This document shows, piece by piece, positions 36,921 through 48,251 of a stretch of DNA of 64,000 nt. The stretch is from contig NC_052357.1 in the NCBI RefSeq assembly GCF_009727055.1, positions 21,342,966 to 21,406,965 on the forward strand, given 5' to 3'. The stretch comes from Benincasa hispida (lineage: Eukaryota; Streptophyta; Magnoliopsida; Cucurbitales; Cucurbitaceae). The position numbers were made by a program, and so were the translations under genes. The notes under the pieces are model-generated. The model was not told the DNA's origin and ran no database searches. It worked only from the letters and a program-made list of their open reading frames with translations. Positions within the stretch are counted from its first letter, which is position 1, and each line of letters starts with the position of its first letter.

Positions 36921-37149
36921 CTTCAGTTCCTTCAACACTAAGCCAAAAATTCCCCTCATAAACCCCATATGATATGTAATGAAAGCTAGGCTCCCTTACT
37001 TAACCGTTTTTCTCCTGTTTGCCAAAATTCATCTTTTACTTCGAGATGTACAAATCCAATCTAACTTAGATGCTTAACCCAACATTTTTCTTAACTTAAC
37101 GATAAACATAGTATAAAAGGGAAAAGTGAGGTGCGAGTCTTACTTAACT

Positions 37150-37916
37150 ACTTGTACCACTGATCCCTCTAATGAACAATAAATCATAGTCCAACTATGA
37201 CGGTCAGGAGAGAGTGTGGCGCCACATTGTTCAAACCCTGGAATCAACCTTTAAGAAAGTAATTTATCTACATACCCCGACATTGAGGAAGGATTGAATT
37301 TCTTCTTGTATAGCTGTGTTCCCAGCTTTCAAATAAGATGAATCTCCGAAATGGTAGGCTTGTTGAGTCGGCGATCTGGCCACTCTCACCCATACAAATC
37401 AAAGGACCGCCTTTATAGGCAGGAGTACACAACTCACTCAAGATTCAGTTCATGTTACCTATGGTCATCCTGGTGAAATGTAAGTCTCTATTATGAATGG
37501 TGTTATATAATGAGACTAAACATTTCGTGGTCCAGACTTATATAAACTCCTTTTTATAGAATACCCCCATTCAAATGTCTCTACATGAATGATCAGGATC
37601 AAATCATTTGTAGCACTTTACAATAATGTTAACATCTACGAAGCGAGTCATACTCGTAGTGTCACCAAGATAAGGTATCCAACTTTATCTATCTACTACA
37701 GACCGTTTAGGTTATCACTTAAACATGATCCACCCATATGTCTTTACATACATGTTCAAACTACAAGATAACCTTGGGTGTTAGTTTATTGGTTTATGGA
37801 TTAATGTAACTAAATGTCAAATAAAACATCACATATTTTATTAAATAAATAAGATGTTTGTATAATACAATTACAAACTATAGGATCCTACGAGATTTAG
37901 GACACCAACCCCAATA
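37150..37916 (-). mobile_element. Solo LTR E, right part
   Basis: Continuation of E after F, from 'acttgtaccactgatccctc' to the reversed LTR start ..ccaaccccaata (canonical caaca). Net LTR length with the left part is about 1.95 kb. The frame at 37589 is LTR sequence. Confidence 0.85.
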
Positions 37917-39662
37917 AAACATATCTATTGTACCATCTGGTCTAATTTTCTTCTTAAAGATCCATTTACACCTAATGACTTTATTTCCTTTAGGTAGTTC
38001 CACTAATTCCCATGTTTGATTCAAACTAAAGAATCTAATTCACTCTTGATTGCCTTTTTCCAAAAACTAGAATCTATTGAGCTCAAAGCTTTTTGATAAG
38101 TTTTTGGATCCTTATCTATTAAATACATACAAGCAAATTGATTGTCTATTTTATATGAATTAACTAGAAAGATAGTTAGAAAATCAAGTCCAAAATTCTT
38201 ACTAACCCTTTGTCTTTTACTTCTTCTAGGCTTTAATTCAAATGTGTTATTAAGGCTAGAAAGAGGGAGTTCAGATATTTGATCGATGCTTGAAGTACTG
38301 GTAGTTTTATCACTGAATGAATTATCTTTTGATTTATCACCAGTTTTAATCATGGGAAAAACATGCTGAAATATACATCTCTATATTCATACAGTGAGTT
38401 ATCACTTAAACAAATAAACCTATATACAACACTATTATTTGCATAATCAATGAAAACTCAATCAAAAGTTTTAGAACCTATCGTGGGTTTCTTGAATTCT
38501 GGATGGGCTACCTTAGCTAAGCACCCGCACACTTTTAAGTAATTCAGGTTAGGTGGATACCCTTCCATAACTCGTATAAAGTTTTATCTAGTTTTTTTGT
38601 GAGGAACCCTATTAAAAATAAAATAGGCAGAAAGCACAGATTCCCCACACATGTTATCAAATAATCCAGAACTTAGTAACATAGCATTTATAATTTCTTT
38701 TAAAGTTCTACTTTTACATTCTGCTCCCTACCCCTTGCATTGACTTAGATTCATTCTTTTTTAGCCAAGGCGATCGACCTGACTTTTCTAGAAGGAGTAA
38801 TTTCAATATTGGACTCAACTCAAAGGTTCAGACGAGGGACCCCTTTACCATTCTGTATAAATGGACTATCCTATTTGTACAGATATGGTATTGCTAGGAT
38901 TAACCCAGATTTGGACGCATATCCCTTACCAATAAAGTCACCATTTTTTGTAATGATAACCTTGTTAGCTTCAAACACAATCCTACGTCATGTTTTGTTC
39001 AACAAACTTGCCGACACCAAATTCTTATGCAAAGAAGGAACATATAGTACATCACTAAGGGATAAAGAGTTTTTCTAGAAGTAAGTTTCAATAAAATCTT
39101 CCTTTTCCCAAAGCAGTCATGAAATTTCCCATGAAAAACACATTCGCCATTATCGATATCCTGAAAATCATGGAAAAGATCCCAATTTGAGCATAAATTC
39201 CTTGATGCACCCGTGTCATAAATCCAATCAGACTTGTTCTCCACCAGATTTGCCTCCACGATCACCACAACAATGGTATCGTTTTCGACATCATTGGGTT
39301 GTGAGACTGGTTTAGCAGCAACATAATTTTGATCTGGCCTTCCCTTTTGTTGGATGCACTGGTAGGATTTATGTCCAGTTTCCTATAGACATAACATATT
39401 ACTTTAGATTTCTCTATTCGTCCACCAACGGCCTTAAATTGACCCTTCATCTGCGATGTCTTTGCTATTTGTTTCCTTTTATTTTTTTAATATGTCTTTG
39501 ACATTTAAAGATTCAATAAGAGTTGTCCACGGTGAGAACGCAGTCCACCTCCAACTGCTCAAAGAAGATGAGTAGCTTCTGGGACTAGTGGTGATAATTG
39601 GCTTCGTCGAGCAGCTCCAACTTGGATAGATCTGGGAGAAATTTTCTTAATTTCATCGACAT
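37917..39662 (-). pseudogene. Copia element D gag and pol, N-terminal half
   Basis: Minus-strand translation in order: gag start near 39662 (LRKFLPDLSKLELLDEANYH, then QKLLIFFEQLEVD); a zinc-knuckle region near 39400; protease (WIYDTGASRNLCSNWDLFHD, about 39230-39165) with the DTGA active site; GKRKILLKLTSRKTL; an integrase fragment (RTLKEIINAMLLSSGLFDNM, about 38735-38670, then FIFNRVPHKKT and YPPNLNYLKVCGCLAKV); a linker (SLNNTFELKPRRSKRQRVS); and the start of RT (SELDSLVSNQTWELVELPKG, about 38045-37985). Most of the integrase catalytic core is missing between about 38760 and 39000. Stops and frameshifts make it non-functional. Confidence 0.85.
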
Positions 39663-39704
39663 AGATTAAAAATTTGCTTTCAAAGTATAAGATGTCAAAA
39701 AATC

Positions 39705-40504
39705 TAGAATCTGGTTGTTGTGTCACACTGCCTTGAAAGCAAATTCGTCACGACCATGGTACAAATTGTTCTTGTCGATTGCTCCACAAGGTTAACACAA
39801 TGTCACCCTTCAAACGTGCACTCATCGGACAAAGGATTGGAATCATAGCGAGAGAAATGTTTGCTCAGAATCAGAGGAGAAGATCAAAGAAGAAGAGAAA
39901 GCTAAAGCAGGGATGCAAAGAACGGGTTTTTCTAGATGCGGAAACTCTGGTTCTGTAAAGCAATTGTAGAATAAGAAGAAGGTCAACGGTCATAAACTAA
40001 ACTGAAAAAATGTAGTCCTCGATGGTATAGAAGGAGTCCACACCTCCCCTCTCCATATGTGACATGTGTCACCATCATTTTTTTTATATTAAATATTTAC
40101 AGGCCCCACTAATACTTTTAAACAACCATTGCTCCTCCTTTTTTTTTTAATTAACAACTTTCTCTCTCCATCTTTAACTCAACACTTGGAAAATAATAAA
40201 TTTAGATCTGGAAAATAATTACATCATTATAAACCCTAAATGTTTTTATTTTTTAAAAAAATTAACATTTAAGATTTTGTAAAAAGTTAAAAAAAAATAA
40301 TAAAACTATTTTCTTTTTCTTTCAGCGAGCGCGATTACCTGAACCAGCCCATTCGATCGGACGGATGAAGGTGGCAACGCATGTGTGGTGAAAGAGTTAT
40401 ACGTCCACTACCAACACACTTTTATAAGTCCCTAGAAGTAATCGTCTATTTATACCATCTACCACTCCTTAATTCTCAAATGTAGGACAAGTGAATGGTG
40501 CTAC
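39705..40504 (-). mobile_element. Copia element D, 5' LTR, main part
   Basis: Partner of the LTR at 29450-30060 (see shared blocks there). It is interrupted at 40504 by LTR H and resumes at 41608-41667, where it ends ..cattcccaata like the other copy. The inner edge next to gag is approximate and no clear tRNA primer site was found. Confidence 0.7.
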
Positions 40505-41607
40505 TGAAGGAACTCTTAACGAAGAGCATCCATGAGCGCGTTCGGATCTTTCTGATTTCCTTGTGATACAACACATACATTCTAACAGATAGTTATGTAA
40601 TTTACACTAATTAACGACATGCTTTGATAAATAAAATACAAGGGATTGAGTTCACATGCCAGTTGAAGACTCTCTTCAATTTCGAACTCAATGCAGCGGA
40701 AGAACCTTTACGTTCTCTATTGCCCAGCAAAACAGTCGGCTACAGTAGCACGATCGTCTACATGAACGGCAGCAATATGAACAAGCACGAGCAACCAGGA
40801 GCGGGGACGACACCACCACTTGGAGCCCTTGGTATTCTCGGAGTGAGAACCTAAAGCGTGGTCTTTGTTGAATTTGGTAGAGGTCAGAGGAATGGGTTGA
40901 TTATGTAGACGATAAGCAAGTGGGAGAGAAAGCTATCTATCTACTTGCTCCTGCCTCGAGGAAGGAGTGAATTCCATCTTGTGTAGCTGAGTTCCCAGCT
41001 CCTAAAACAGACGAGTCCCCGAAATGGTAGGTTCGAATTGGTGACTTGGCCACTCGCACCATACAAATCAAAGGACCACCCTCAATGGCAGGAGTTCCCA
41101 ACTCACTTAGGATTGAGGTTATGTTACCTATGGTCATCCTAGTGAAATGAAGTCTCTGTCATGAACGGTGTTATATAATGAGATGTTAACACTTCATGGT
41201 CAGGTTTTATACAAACTCTTTGTATAGAACGCCCCTACTCGCATGTTCCCTACACGAATGATCAAGATCAGACCATCTGTGACAAGTCACAACACTTGTG
41301 ACCATTCCACAAAGCGGGCCGCATCCGTAGTGTTACCAGGATAAGGTTTCTCTCCTATATCCATATACTACAGACCATTTTGGTTATCACTCAAAATATG
41401 ATCCACTTGTATGTCACCACATACATGTTTAAGTTACATACAGATAACCAAGGATTTTATGTTTATTGGTTTGTGGTAAAGCAAATAAAACATACAACTG
41501 AGCAAAATCAAGATGTGAAGTAAATATCATATATTATACAAAACAAGCGTTTGTACAAACTGTTTACAAACTACAGGACACGAGACTTTAGGGCATCAAC
41601 CCCAACA
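40505..41607 (-). mobile_element. Solo LTR H (inserted in 5' LTR of D)
   Basis: Minus-strand LTR of the A/B/E family, plus-strand start TGAAGGAACTC and end CCCCAACA, so both termini are intact. A perfect 5-bp target duplication GCTAC flanks it at 40500-40504 and 41608-41612. At 1103 bp it is shorter than its relatives and has lost much of the AT-rich middle. The frame at 40624-40854 is part of the LTR. Confidence 0.9.
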
Positions 41608-41667
41608 GCTACTCCCATGTGCTTTTGTGGGCTTTGGGCCTAAAGTGTACATAGGTCATTCCCAATA
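41608..41667 (-). mobile_element. Copia element D, 5' LTR, outer end
   Basis: Matches 30001-30060 ('cccatgtg.ctttgtgggc' and 'gtcattcccaata') and completes the LTR interrupted by H. It marks the outer boundary of element D. Confidence 0.75.
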
Positions 41668-41937
41668 GGTATTAATACCATTAACTAGTTCATTAGTCAA
41701 TTTGTTTTCCAACCTTATTCGAACCCAGGTACAAGCCTCATTGCCCACTCCTTACATTTTTTTTCCAGATTTTTCTTCCTTAATGCCCTTTTCAAAGAAA
41801 ACAATAATTACACACTAATCCCTACCAAATACAATTGAAAATTAAGAAGGAAGTCATCTACATTAACTATTCAACTTCATTTTTAAATTTCTCTTTTTGT
41901 TTTAATTTCTTCTTCAAATTCTTCTTGGCTTTTTTTT

Positions 41938-42160
41938 CAACTTCTTCTCCTAGTTTGTGAGGTAATTTTTTTAAAATTTATTTTTCTTCTTCTTTTTAAG
42001 CTTGTTATTTTATTTATATGCATTAGGTTTTAATATTTCAAATCATTCTTTCTTCTCTAACTTCTTCTCCTAGTTCGTGAGGTAAGTTTTGTAATTTTTT
42101 TCCCCTTTTTAAGTTTATTATTTTATTTATATGTATTTGATTTTCATATTTCAATCATTC
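41938..42160. repeat. Two-copy tandem repeat, about 118 bp, pyrimidine-rich
   Basis: 'aacttcttctcctagtttgtgaggtaa..ttattttatttatatg' at about 41938-42054 is repeated at about 42058-42160 with several changes. No coding potential is seen. Confidence 0.7.
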
Positions 42161-42261
42161 TTATTTTTTTTATTTTTAGTTTTTTTATTTTATATTTGTT
42201 TTATTAATTTTTTAAATAATTTATGGATCTTAAGTAAAAATCTTAAACTCTGCTTGTTGGG

Positions 42262-42477
42262 TTGTTTAAGTTATCATATTGTTGTAACTTACATGCTGCA
42301 AAGCCCGACCTTGCACACAGTCCTTGGAGGTTGAGCCATGTTAATACAAGCTTCCTACAGGAGTCAGATACACTAGATTGTGGGATATTTTGTCTCAAGT
42401 TCTTCGAATACTTGATGACCAGGTCTAGCCTGGAGAGTTTACGGCAAGATAAAATGCATGATTTTAGGTTGTAGTAT
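42262..42477 (+). pseudogene. Ulp1-like (C48) cysteine protease C-terminal fragment
   Basis: Short reading frame with QESDTLDCGIFCLKFFEYLM at about 42358-42417, followed by RQDKMHDFR. The Gln..Asp-Cys-Gly core and the trailing Q-D-M..FR segment are the C-terminal catalytic part of Ulp1/SUMO-protease-like domains. The histidine-containing N-terminal half is absent, so no complete active site exists. Ulp1-like domains are often carried by plant Mutator-like and CACTA elements. A Mutator-like transposase remnant lies at 49491-51480 on the other strand, and only LTR insertions I and J with a short spacer separate the two. It is most likely part of the same transposon. The first 60 bases of the frame may be non-coding. 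Confidence 0.7.
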
Positions 42478-42639
42478 GGTGTCGAGTTATAGGCTGATCA
42501 ATTTTTTAATTAGGTCTTTCTATGTAAATTTTGACAATATTTGTGAATGAATGACCTGTTACTTTTATATGAGCAAATTGTATATTTCCATAGTATAAAG
42601 TTTCAAGAAAGTGTGTGTATATTTCCATATTAAGCAACT

Positions 42640-42910
42640 GTATGTGTATCGAGTATACATGATTTTAGGTGTCGTGTATCGAGTAACCTATATCGAACAT
42701 CAAGTATTGAGTAACTTGCATCGAGTATGGTTTAACATGTATGGTTTAGTTAATGTTTATCGAGTATTCCTGAGTAATCGTGTATCGAGTAACATGTAAT
42801 GTGGATCGAGTATTGTTTATTGAGTATTGTGAGTAATCGCATATCGAGTAACATGCATCGAGCAGTGAGTAACGTGTAAATTGAATCGAGTATTGAGTAT
42901 TTATCGAAAT
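42640..42910. repeat. Degenerate ATCGAGTA tandem repeat
   Basis: More than ten imperfect copies of (t)ATCGAGTA(acatgt) with variable spacing, for example 'gtatcgagtaacatg'. It follows the Ulp1-like fragment and is related in sequence (reverse complement TACTCGAT) to the array in LTR F. Confidence 0.75.
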
Positions 42911-43228
42911 ATCTTTACTTTATATAATGTATAATCTATAATGCAAAATAATAAATTATAAAGTATTTATCAGAATGCTATACATTATTTGACATCGATT
43001 GTGTCTAGGCCCTTTGAGTCTCGGTCCTTGCCAATTTGGCGCGTTTGGATATATCAACTGGTTCATTTCCCTTTTATCTACTATGTCTAAGTTGGTCACA
43101 TCATCCACATTTCTTTAATGTGACATGTTCTCCAGCAGACGATATCCTGTTTACCTTTCGTTTATCAATCGATACCACTCTTTTCAGTGGTACCGCTCTT
43201 TTCAGTGGGGGTATTTATTGATGGTGAA
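42911..43228. other. Non-coding spacer, probably transposon interior
   Basis: No coding feature was recognised. It contains a short direct repeat (actcttttcagtggtaccgctcttttcagtggg) at about 43177-43210, next to LTR I. Confidence 0.3.
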
Positions 43229-43671
43229 GGAAATCTGACATGAGGATTTCCATGAGCAACGGAATGATCGTTAAAAATTACATTCGAAATTTAACATTAA
43301 CAATTATCGTATGAATATGAAATTACAGCATGCTTTACAATAAGATAAAGGGACTACATATACATATCTTTGAAGACTCATCTTCAAACTCCCTTTATCA
43401 CGAATGCTCGTTCAATCTCCAAGACTGTAACACACGAATGCTCGAACACAGCGACCGCAACACAACACGATCATAACGAACACGAACTCAACGATCTTTA
43501 AGATAACGAACCCAACGAACAACTTCCAAAACCTCGACCTCAGTCGAGTTGAGTAAGATACCACCACAATGGCTACCTTGGTATTCTCAGTGTGAGAATC
43601 CAAAAGTGTGAACTCTATGTGGACTTGGTTAGAGGAAGAGATTGGAGGATTAACAATAGTGTCAACGATTG
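43229..43671 (-). mobile_element. Copia-family LTR I, left part
   Basis: Minus-strand LTR, plus-strand start TGAAGGAAATC with the conserved 'gaagactcatcttcaaactc' block. It is interrupted at 43671 by a Cassandra-type LTR and resumes at 44091. Net length is about 1.75 kb. No target duplication of its own was found, because its right end abuts LTR J. Confidence 0.75.
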
Positions 43672-44090
43672 TGTAACGACCCGAGTTCAGGAAGGGTACA
43701 TGAATGAACCGATATCACATCCGAATGGGAGGGATCCCGAGGACATGAAAGTGTGGCTAAGAAAGGCTAAAAAGAATTGAAAGTTACTACCTATACCAAC
43801 AAGGTGTACCTTCTTTTTCGGTGGCTCAATCATAAGAACTCCAAAGTTGAGCGTGCTTAGCTTGGAGCAATCTTATTATGTTGGGTGACCTCCTAGGAAT
43901 TTTCCTAGAATGTATGTGAGTGAGGACAAAACATGCTGAAAGGACCCGTATTGGTTTATGAGGACAACTTTCACTTCTAAAAATGCATTCAAGGCAACGG
44001 AGGAAGGGAAAGCATTCAAGGCAAGGGGGGGAATGTCGGGGCCATTAGAGGCCGAATCCGGATTTTGAATCTTGGGCCTGGGGAGTTACA
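43672..44090 (+). mobile_element. Cassandra-type TRIM solo LTR carrying a 5S rRNA-like core
   Basis: Termini TGTAACGACCCGAG and GGGAGTTACA with a perfect 5-bp target duplication GATTG (43667-43671 and 44091-44095). Inside, about 43800-43910 resembles plant 5S rRNA. 'agaactccaaagttgagcgt' continuing to 'gcttag' covers box A (43844-43860), and 'ttgggtgacctcctaggaa' (43881-43899) covers box C. Cassandra elements are small non-coding LTR retrotransposons whose LTRs carry a 5S-derived RNA polymerase III promoter, and this copy fits that design. At 419 bp it is a solo LTR on the long side for the family, with a small internal repeat ('gcattcaaggcaa' twice, near 43987-44025). Confidence 0.9.
43800..43910 (+). 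promoter_or_regulatory. 5S rRNA-like internal Pol III promoter of the Cassandra LTR
   Basis: Boxes A and C are close to the 5S consensus, with a handful of changes. The 5' third of the 5S sequence is more diverged. It is not a genuine 5S rRNA gene, because it is single-copy here and inside an LTR. Confidence 0.75.
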
Positions 44091-45403
44091 GATTGAGCAA
44101 GTGGGAGATGAGAAGAGTTTATCATATAGACAATGCTCAATCGTCTAGTAAATGCTCTGCGATCGTATAGCAAATGCTCCACAATCATTTAGCTACAACC
44201 AGCTGCATGAACTATCGTATAGTGTCACTCTACAATCGTTTAGTCTCTCTTTCGGCTACTATAAAACCACCAATAACCTCCCACTCAATTGGTTATTAGA
44301 GAAAAAGATAGAATTATCCAATAATTAATATTATTATAAACATATATGATAATCAACTTACCATATTATATTTATAACCTATAGTTTTAATATTTCATCT
44401 CATCAATTTGAACATTTCAAATCAATACCAAGAACTAATTCTCAACTTGAATTCATTGAGCTACAAAGGGGATCTTATGGACCTATAGCTTAAAGCTTCA
44501 ACGGTACGTGAATAACTGACTAAACTCTTTAGTCACGGGATCCACCATCCGTTAACTACCGAGCACTCTACTAAAGATTGAAAGCTGAATTCTTCTTACT
44601 ACAGATATATTTTGTGTCCATATTAACCAATCAATAGTGTGATAACCTTTCACAGATCGCTCGTAAGTATAGTTGGGCCAATATCCGCCCCTCTAGTTAC
44701 ATCTAATTCCTTCAGTACCACTGAACCCTCTAATGAACATAAGTCATAGTTCTAGTATGACCGAGTCCTCTCTTTCAAAGAGAAATTGTGGCCACTATGT
44801 TCAAGATCCGGAATCAGCCCTTAAGGGAGCAATCTATCTACTTACCCCTGCTTCGGGGAAGGAGTGAATTCACTTGTATAATTGAGTTCCCAGCTTCCAA
44901 ATAAGAAAATTCCCTAAAAAGGTAGGCATGTTGAGTTGGCAATCTGGCCACTCTCAACCATACTAATCAAAAGACTGCCCTCAAAGGCAGGAATTCCCAA
45001 AACACTCGGGATTGAGGTCATGTCACCTATGGTCATTTAGGTGAGATGTAACTCTCAAGTATCAACGACGTTATATAAAGAGACTAGTCATCTCGTGGTC
45101 TGGTCTTATACAAACTCTTCGTATAGGACATCCTCGCTTGCATGTCGCCACATGAATGGTCAGGATCTACCATCTGTAGTAGTTCACAACATTTGCAAAC
45201 CTTTACAAAGTGGGTCGTATCCGTAGTGTCACCAGGATCAGGTATCCCACCTTAATCTATATACTACAGACCTTTTTAGGTTATCACTAAGGCATGATCC
45301 ATTTGTATATCTCATATACATGCTTAACTCTTATTTTATTCATAACAATATGTACAGTTTACAAACCACGAGACTCTAGAAGAATTAGAACACCAATCCC
45401 AAC
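44091..45403 (-). mobile_element. Copia-family LTR I, right part
   Basis: Continuation of LTR I to the reversed LTR start ..caatcccaaca. It contains repeated words around ATCGTATAG (44140-44260), also present in LTR J at 45830-45910. The frame at 45041-45226 is LTR sequence. Confidence 0.75.
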
Positions 45404-46182
45404 AAAAGAAACTCTAAAATTAGAGAACTAGTGAGCGAAAGCGGATCGTTCCAAACTCCACTGTGAAAGAAAATAAACATTTACAATCAAATAGAACAGT
45501 TATACATCAAAGAATAAATTACAACATGCTTCGAAGATTAAATACAAAGGGATCGGAGTAGAATACCCTTGAAGAACCCTTTCTTCTAGTATTTCCTCGA
45601 TCAATCTCCAAAGCGTCCAATAACCAAACACAACGAGCAACTGAAAGATCCTCGATCACTAGCGAGTACAACTTGGTCTTCGATCCTCGATCAGGACTGG
45701 ATACCACCACTCGATTACTTTGGTATTCTCGGTGTAAGAATTCAGGAGGTGTGGGTTTTGTATGAATATGGATAGAGGGATGGAGGAAGCAGATGATCGA
45801 GTATGTGACAGAAGGAAGAAGTCTATCGTATAGACTTGATACTTGATGGCGAAGTAAGCGAGTAATTATCGTATAGTGAAACTTGATACTCTATCGTCTT
45901 TTCTCTCAACAAGTAATCTGATTACTTGATCGTGAAGCATGTGTTGCGTAGGAATGAAAATGAAAAACTATTTTTCAACTTTTATCCCACCGGTTGCCAT
46001 AAACCATCTAAAACCACCCACTAAGATGATTATTGGAGAAAACGAAAATCAATTATCTCATAATTAATTAATTATAAATAAATATAATAACTAATTCATC
46101 ATATTATATTTATAATCTATAGTTTTAATATTACATCATATGCAACTTATAAACCATAGTTCTTTTTCTCTTTTATAGAATT
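45404..46182 (-). mobile_element. Copia-family LTR J, left part
   Basis: Minus-strand LTR abutting LTR I, starting AAAGAAACTC (terminal TG lost or shared with I). It is interrupted after 46182 by gypsy LTR K. Flanks GAATT (46178-46182) and GCATT (48252-48256) are K's target duplication with one mismatch. The frame at 45519 is not a gene. Confidence 0.75.
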
Positions 46183-46469
46183 TGATGACGGGCAGAAATG
46201 CACGTCATCTTAGGCCTTTTATTTAGAATTATGAGGGTTGTTAAGTAAATATGTGGCGAATATGTTAGGAATTCATGAGAAAACGAGTTTGTGTCTATCG
46301 ACATCAAGAATCTCAGCTAACCCACTATTATGCGTTATTATGCATTTAATTGTCTATCTTTGTAGCTAACACAGGAAGCGGGCGCATACGCAGAAGTCGG
46401 GCTATCGCAAAGACGACCGCATGCGAGAAATCTCTCCATTGCAAAGGCGAACGCATACGTTCGATGCAT

Positions 46470-46600
46470 GGATGTTGCGGCCATCAACCGCATACGTCCA
46501 TCGCATAGAAGTTGCGGTCGTCAAGCGAATGCGGTCATCGCAGAGAAGTTGCGGCCATCGAGTGAATGCGATTATCGCAAGGAGAATGCGGCTACATAAT
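46470..46600. repeat. GC-rich U3 repeats in LTR K
   Basis: Imperfect copies of 'gttgcggccatcaagcgaatgcg' separated by 'catcgcagagaa'-type spacers lie just upstream of the TATA box of K. They are the most GC- and CpG-rich part of the LTR. Confidence 0.6.
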
Positions 46601-46788
46601 GATAACCATAGTAGAGAGATGAACGCAAGGTTTGTGAAATGCAAGCATGAATGCATACCTCGGGAGAATCAAGATGATGTTGACATTTCACCTACCACGC
46701 TGTTAGCAGTAGAGATTCAGAAAAGGATCATCGCGCCGCGAATGTCAGAATCAGAGCAGGTCCATTAATGTTGTCGGCGATTAAGCTC

Positions 46789-46796
46789 TATAAATA
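46789..46796 (+). promoter_or_regulatory. TATA box of gypsy LTR K
   Basis: TATAAATA in the context gctcTATAAATAgaaac, downstream of the U3 repeats and upstream of the R region. Confidence 0.6.
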
Positions 46797-48251
46797 GAAA
46801 CTGATGAGCAGAATTTCAAAGGATCCAAGGTTTTTTGCCTGAGGCTCCCTGCCTTAAGGCGGATCCTTGTAATCTAAAAGAAAGCGTGAGAAGAAAGCTT
46901 GAGAGTTCTTCATCTTCTTCATCCATTCTGAGTGACGACCGGAGCCTTCGCCGGAGTCAGAGGAAAGAGTCTGCTCCACCACCCTTCCATGGCACCACCG
47001 GCAGCCTTGACATACCTCTACTAGAAGCAAGACATTGCTTCCAGCTAGCCTTTCCATTTCTCTTCTTTCCTTATATTGTATTGTATTACATTTTGGCTTA
47101 AGGAATTCATACATTTTGTGATAAATGCATTTCTATATTTCCTTCAATTCCATCTCCATCTTCATTTACTTAGTATCCTTAACTTTCATTGCATCATTGA
47201 GTAAGATTGTTAGAGTATCACATACTTAATCATGCGACATAGGAATATGAAGCATGTAGCAAACCACCGGGAGGTGTGCATTGCGTGAGTGTTGTGAGAA
47301 AACCTTATTTGCTTAGTGTAAAGCTGTAACAACACTTGTCTATAAGCGGACGCAATGCTTGTCTACGAGTAAAGTCAGCAACAACTAACTGCCGGAGAAG
47401 GTAAGTGGTTGGTCGCATTAAGCAATGTAAGCAAGTGTTTACTAGGAATAGGAATAATCTTACGTCAACCAGGTTTATGCGATTACCTTGTCTTATGAGT
47501 GCATCATTCCTCATTTAGACATACTTGGGAGAGTAGTCTAAAAACCAATCTAAGTCTCGGGAGAGCGGACTGGATCGCATAAGCAAGAATGAGAAACTTA
47601 GTAATAAGCTTCGTTTGCTATTACACAGCGTATGCACCCTACGGTTAGGATATTGCATGCGTCTAGAAGTAGGATATGGTGGTATGTGGTCATCTCACTT
47701 ATCTGTGAGAGCACGTGAGCGCGCGTTAATGGAAGGCTTAGAAATAGGCTTTTCGACACTATCGCATATACATCGCATGCGTCCTAGAATTAGGCACAAG
47801 TGTGTATAGCATAATCGCATAGCTTTGTGCTGGCTGGGGTTGCCCTTGTGGTCAAGCTCAGTGTTGCAGTAAAGACATCCTCACCTTTTCATCTATTTTT
47901 CCATACGTTTTACTATGCATCAACAGTTGTCGTGTCTCTACCTCTCAGTCATATTCTTACCGCTTAGTCTGTTAGTTAGGAGTAGGAATATTTTATAGCT
48001 TATAACCCCCATCATTCTTTTATTCATCCGCCGCAAACACAACACCGCATACATTTAGCTACAAGTCCCTGAGTTTGACCTCGGATCACTCGAGAAACTT
48101 GCGTTTGCGTTATACTTGGCGCGAGCGCAAGAAAACTTGTGACAGGAACGCATTGTCATTGCAGTTGAGATCAACACGTATTTTTCTTTCCAACGCATGA
48201 CCACCGATGCATGAGTATGAACGCATAAGCGTTCACTAATTTTCGTCACCA

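Larger units (their letters stand above)
33058..37144 (-). mobile_element. Long gypsy-type LTR F (inserted in LTR E)
   Basis: Begins (plus strand) TGTCACACCCCCTCC. Read on the minus strand it ends GGAGGGGGTGTGACA, a common terminus of plant Del/Tekay-type gypsy LTRs. A second copy (L) starts at 53859 and shares further blocks, for example 'gagctagaagcccaatgagtgac'. A perfect 5-bp target duplication TAACT flanks it (33053-33057 and 37145-37149). There is no coding sequence, so it is read as a solo LTR of about 3.46 kb once the foldback element G is removed. Its far end lacks a clean TG/CA terminus. Frames at 33928, 36170, 36648 and 36680 are not genes. Confidence 0.65.
46183..48251 (+). mobile_element. 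Gypsy solo LTR K, 2.07 kb
   Basis: Starts TGATGACGGGCAGAA and ends TTCGTCACCA, with a near-perfect 5-bp target duplication. It contains the 'tccctgagtttgacctcgg' wording of the R/U5 region (48066-48085), as in other plant gypsy LTRs, and a TATA box at 46789-46796. There is no polyprotein sequence, so it is a solo LTR. Its first 280 bases match the arms of the foldback element G. Reading frames at 46421-46768 and 46835-47101 arise from U3/R repeats and show no domain. Confidence 0.8.

Noticed and set aside
43800..43910. A 5S rRNA gene
   Set aside because: Box A and box C are 5S-like, but the sequence is diverged, single and embedded in a Cassandra LTR with its own target duplication.
46421..46768. 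115-residue plus-strand reading frame
   Set aside because: It lies in the U3 repeats of LTR K, has repetitive basic composition and no domain.
46835..47101. 88-residue plus-strand frame with Ser-rich start
   Set aside because: It is the transcribed leader (R/U5) region of LTR K, without protein features.
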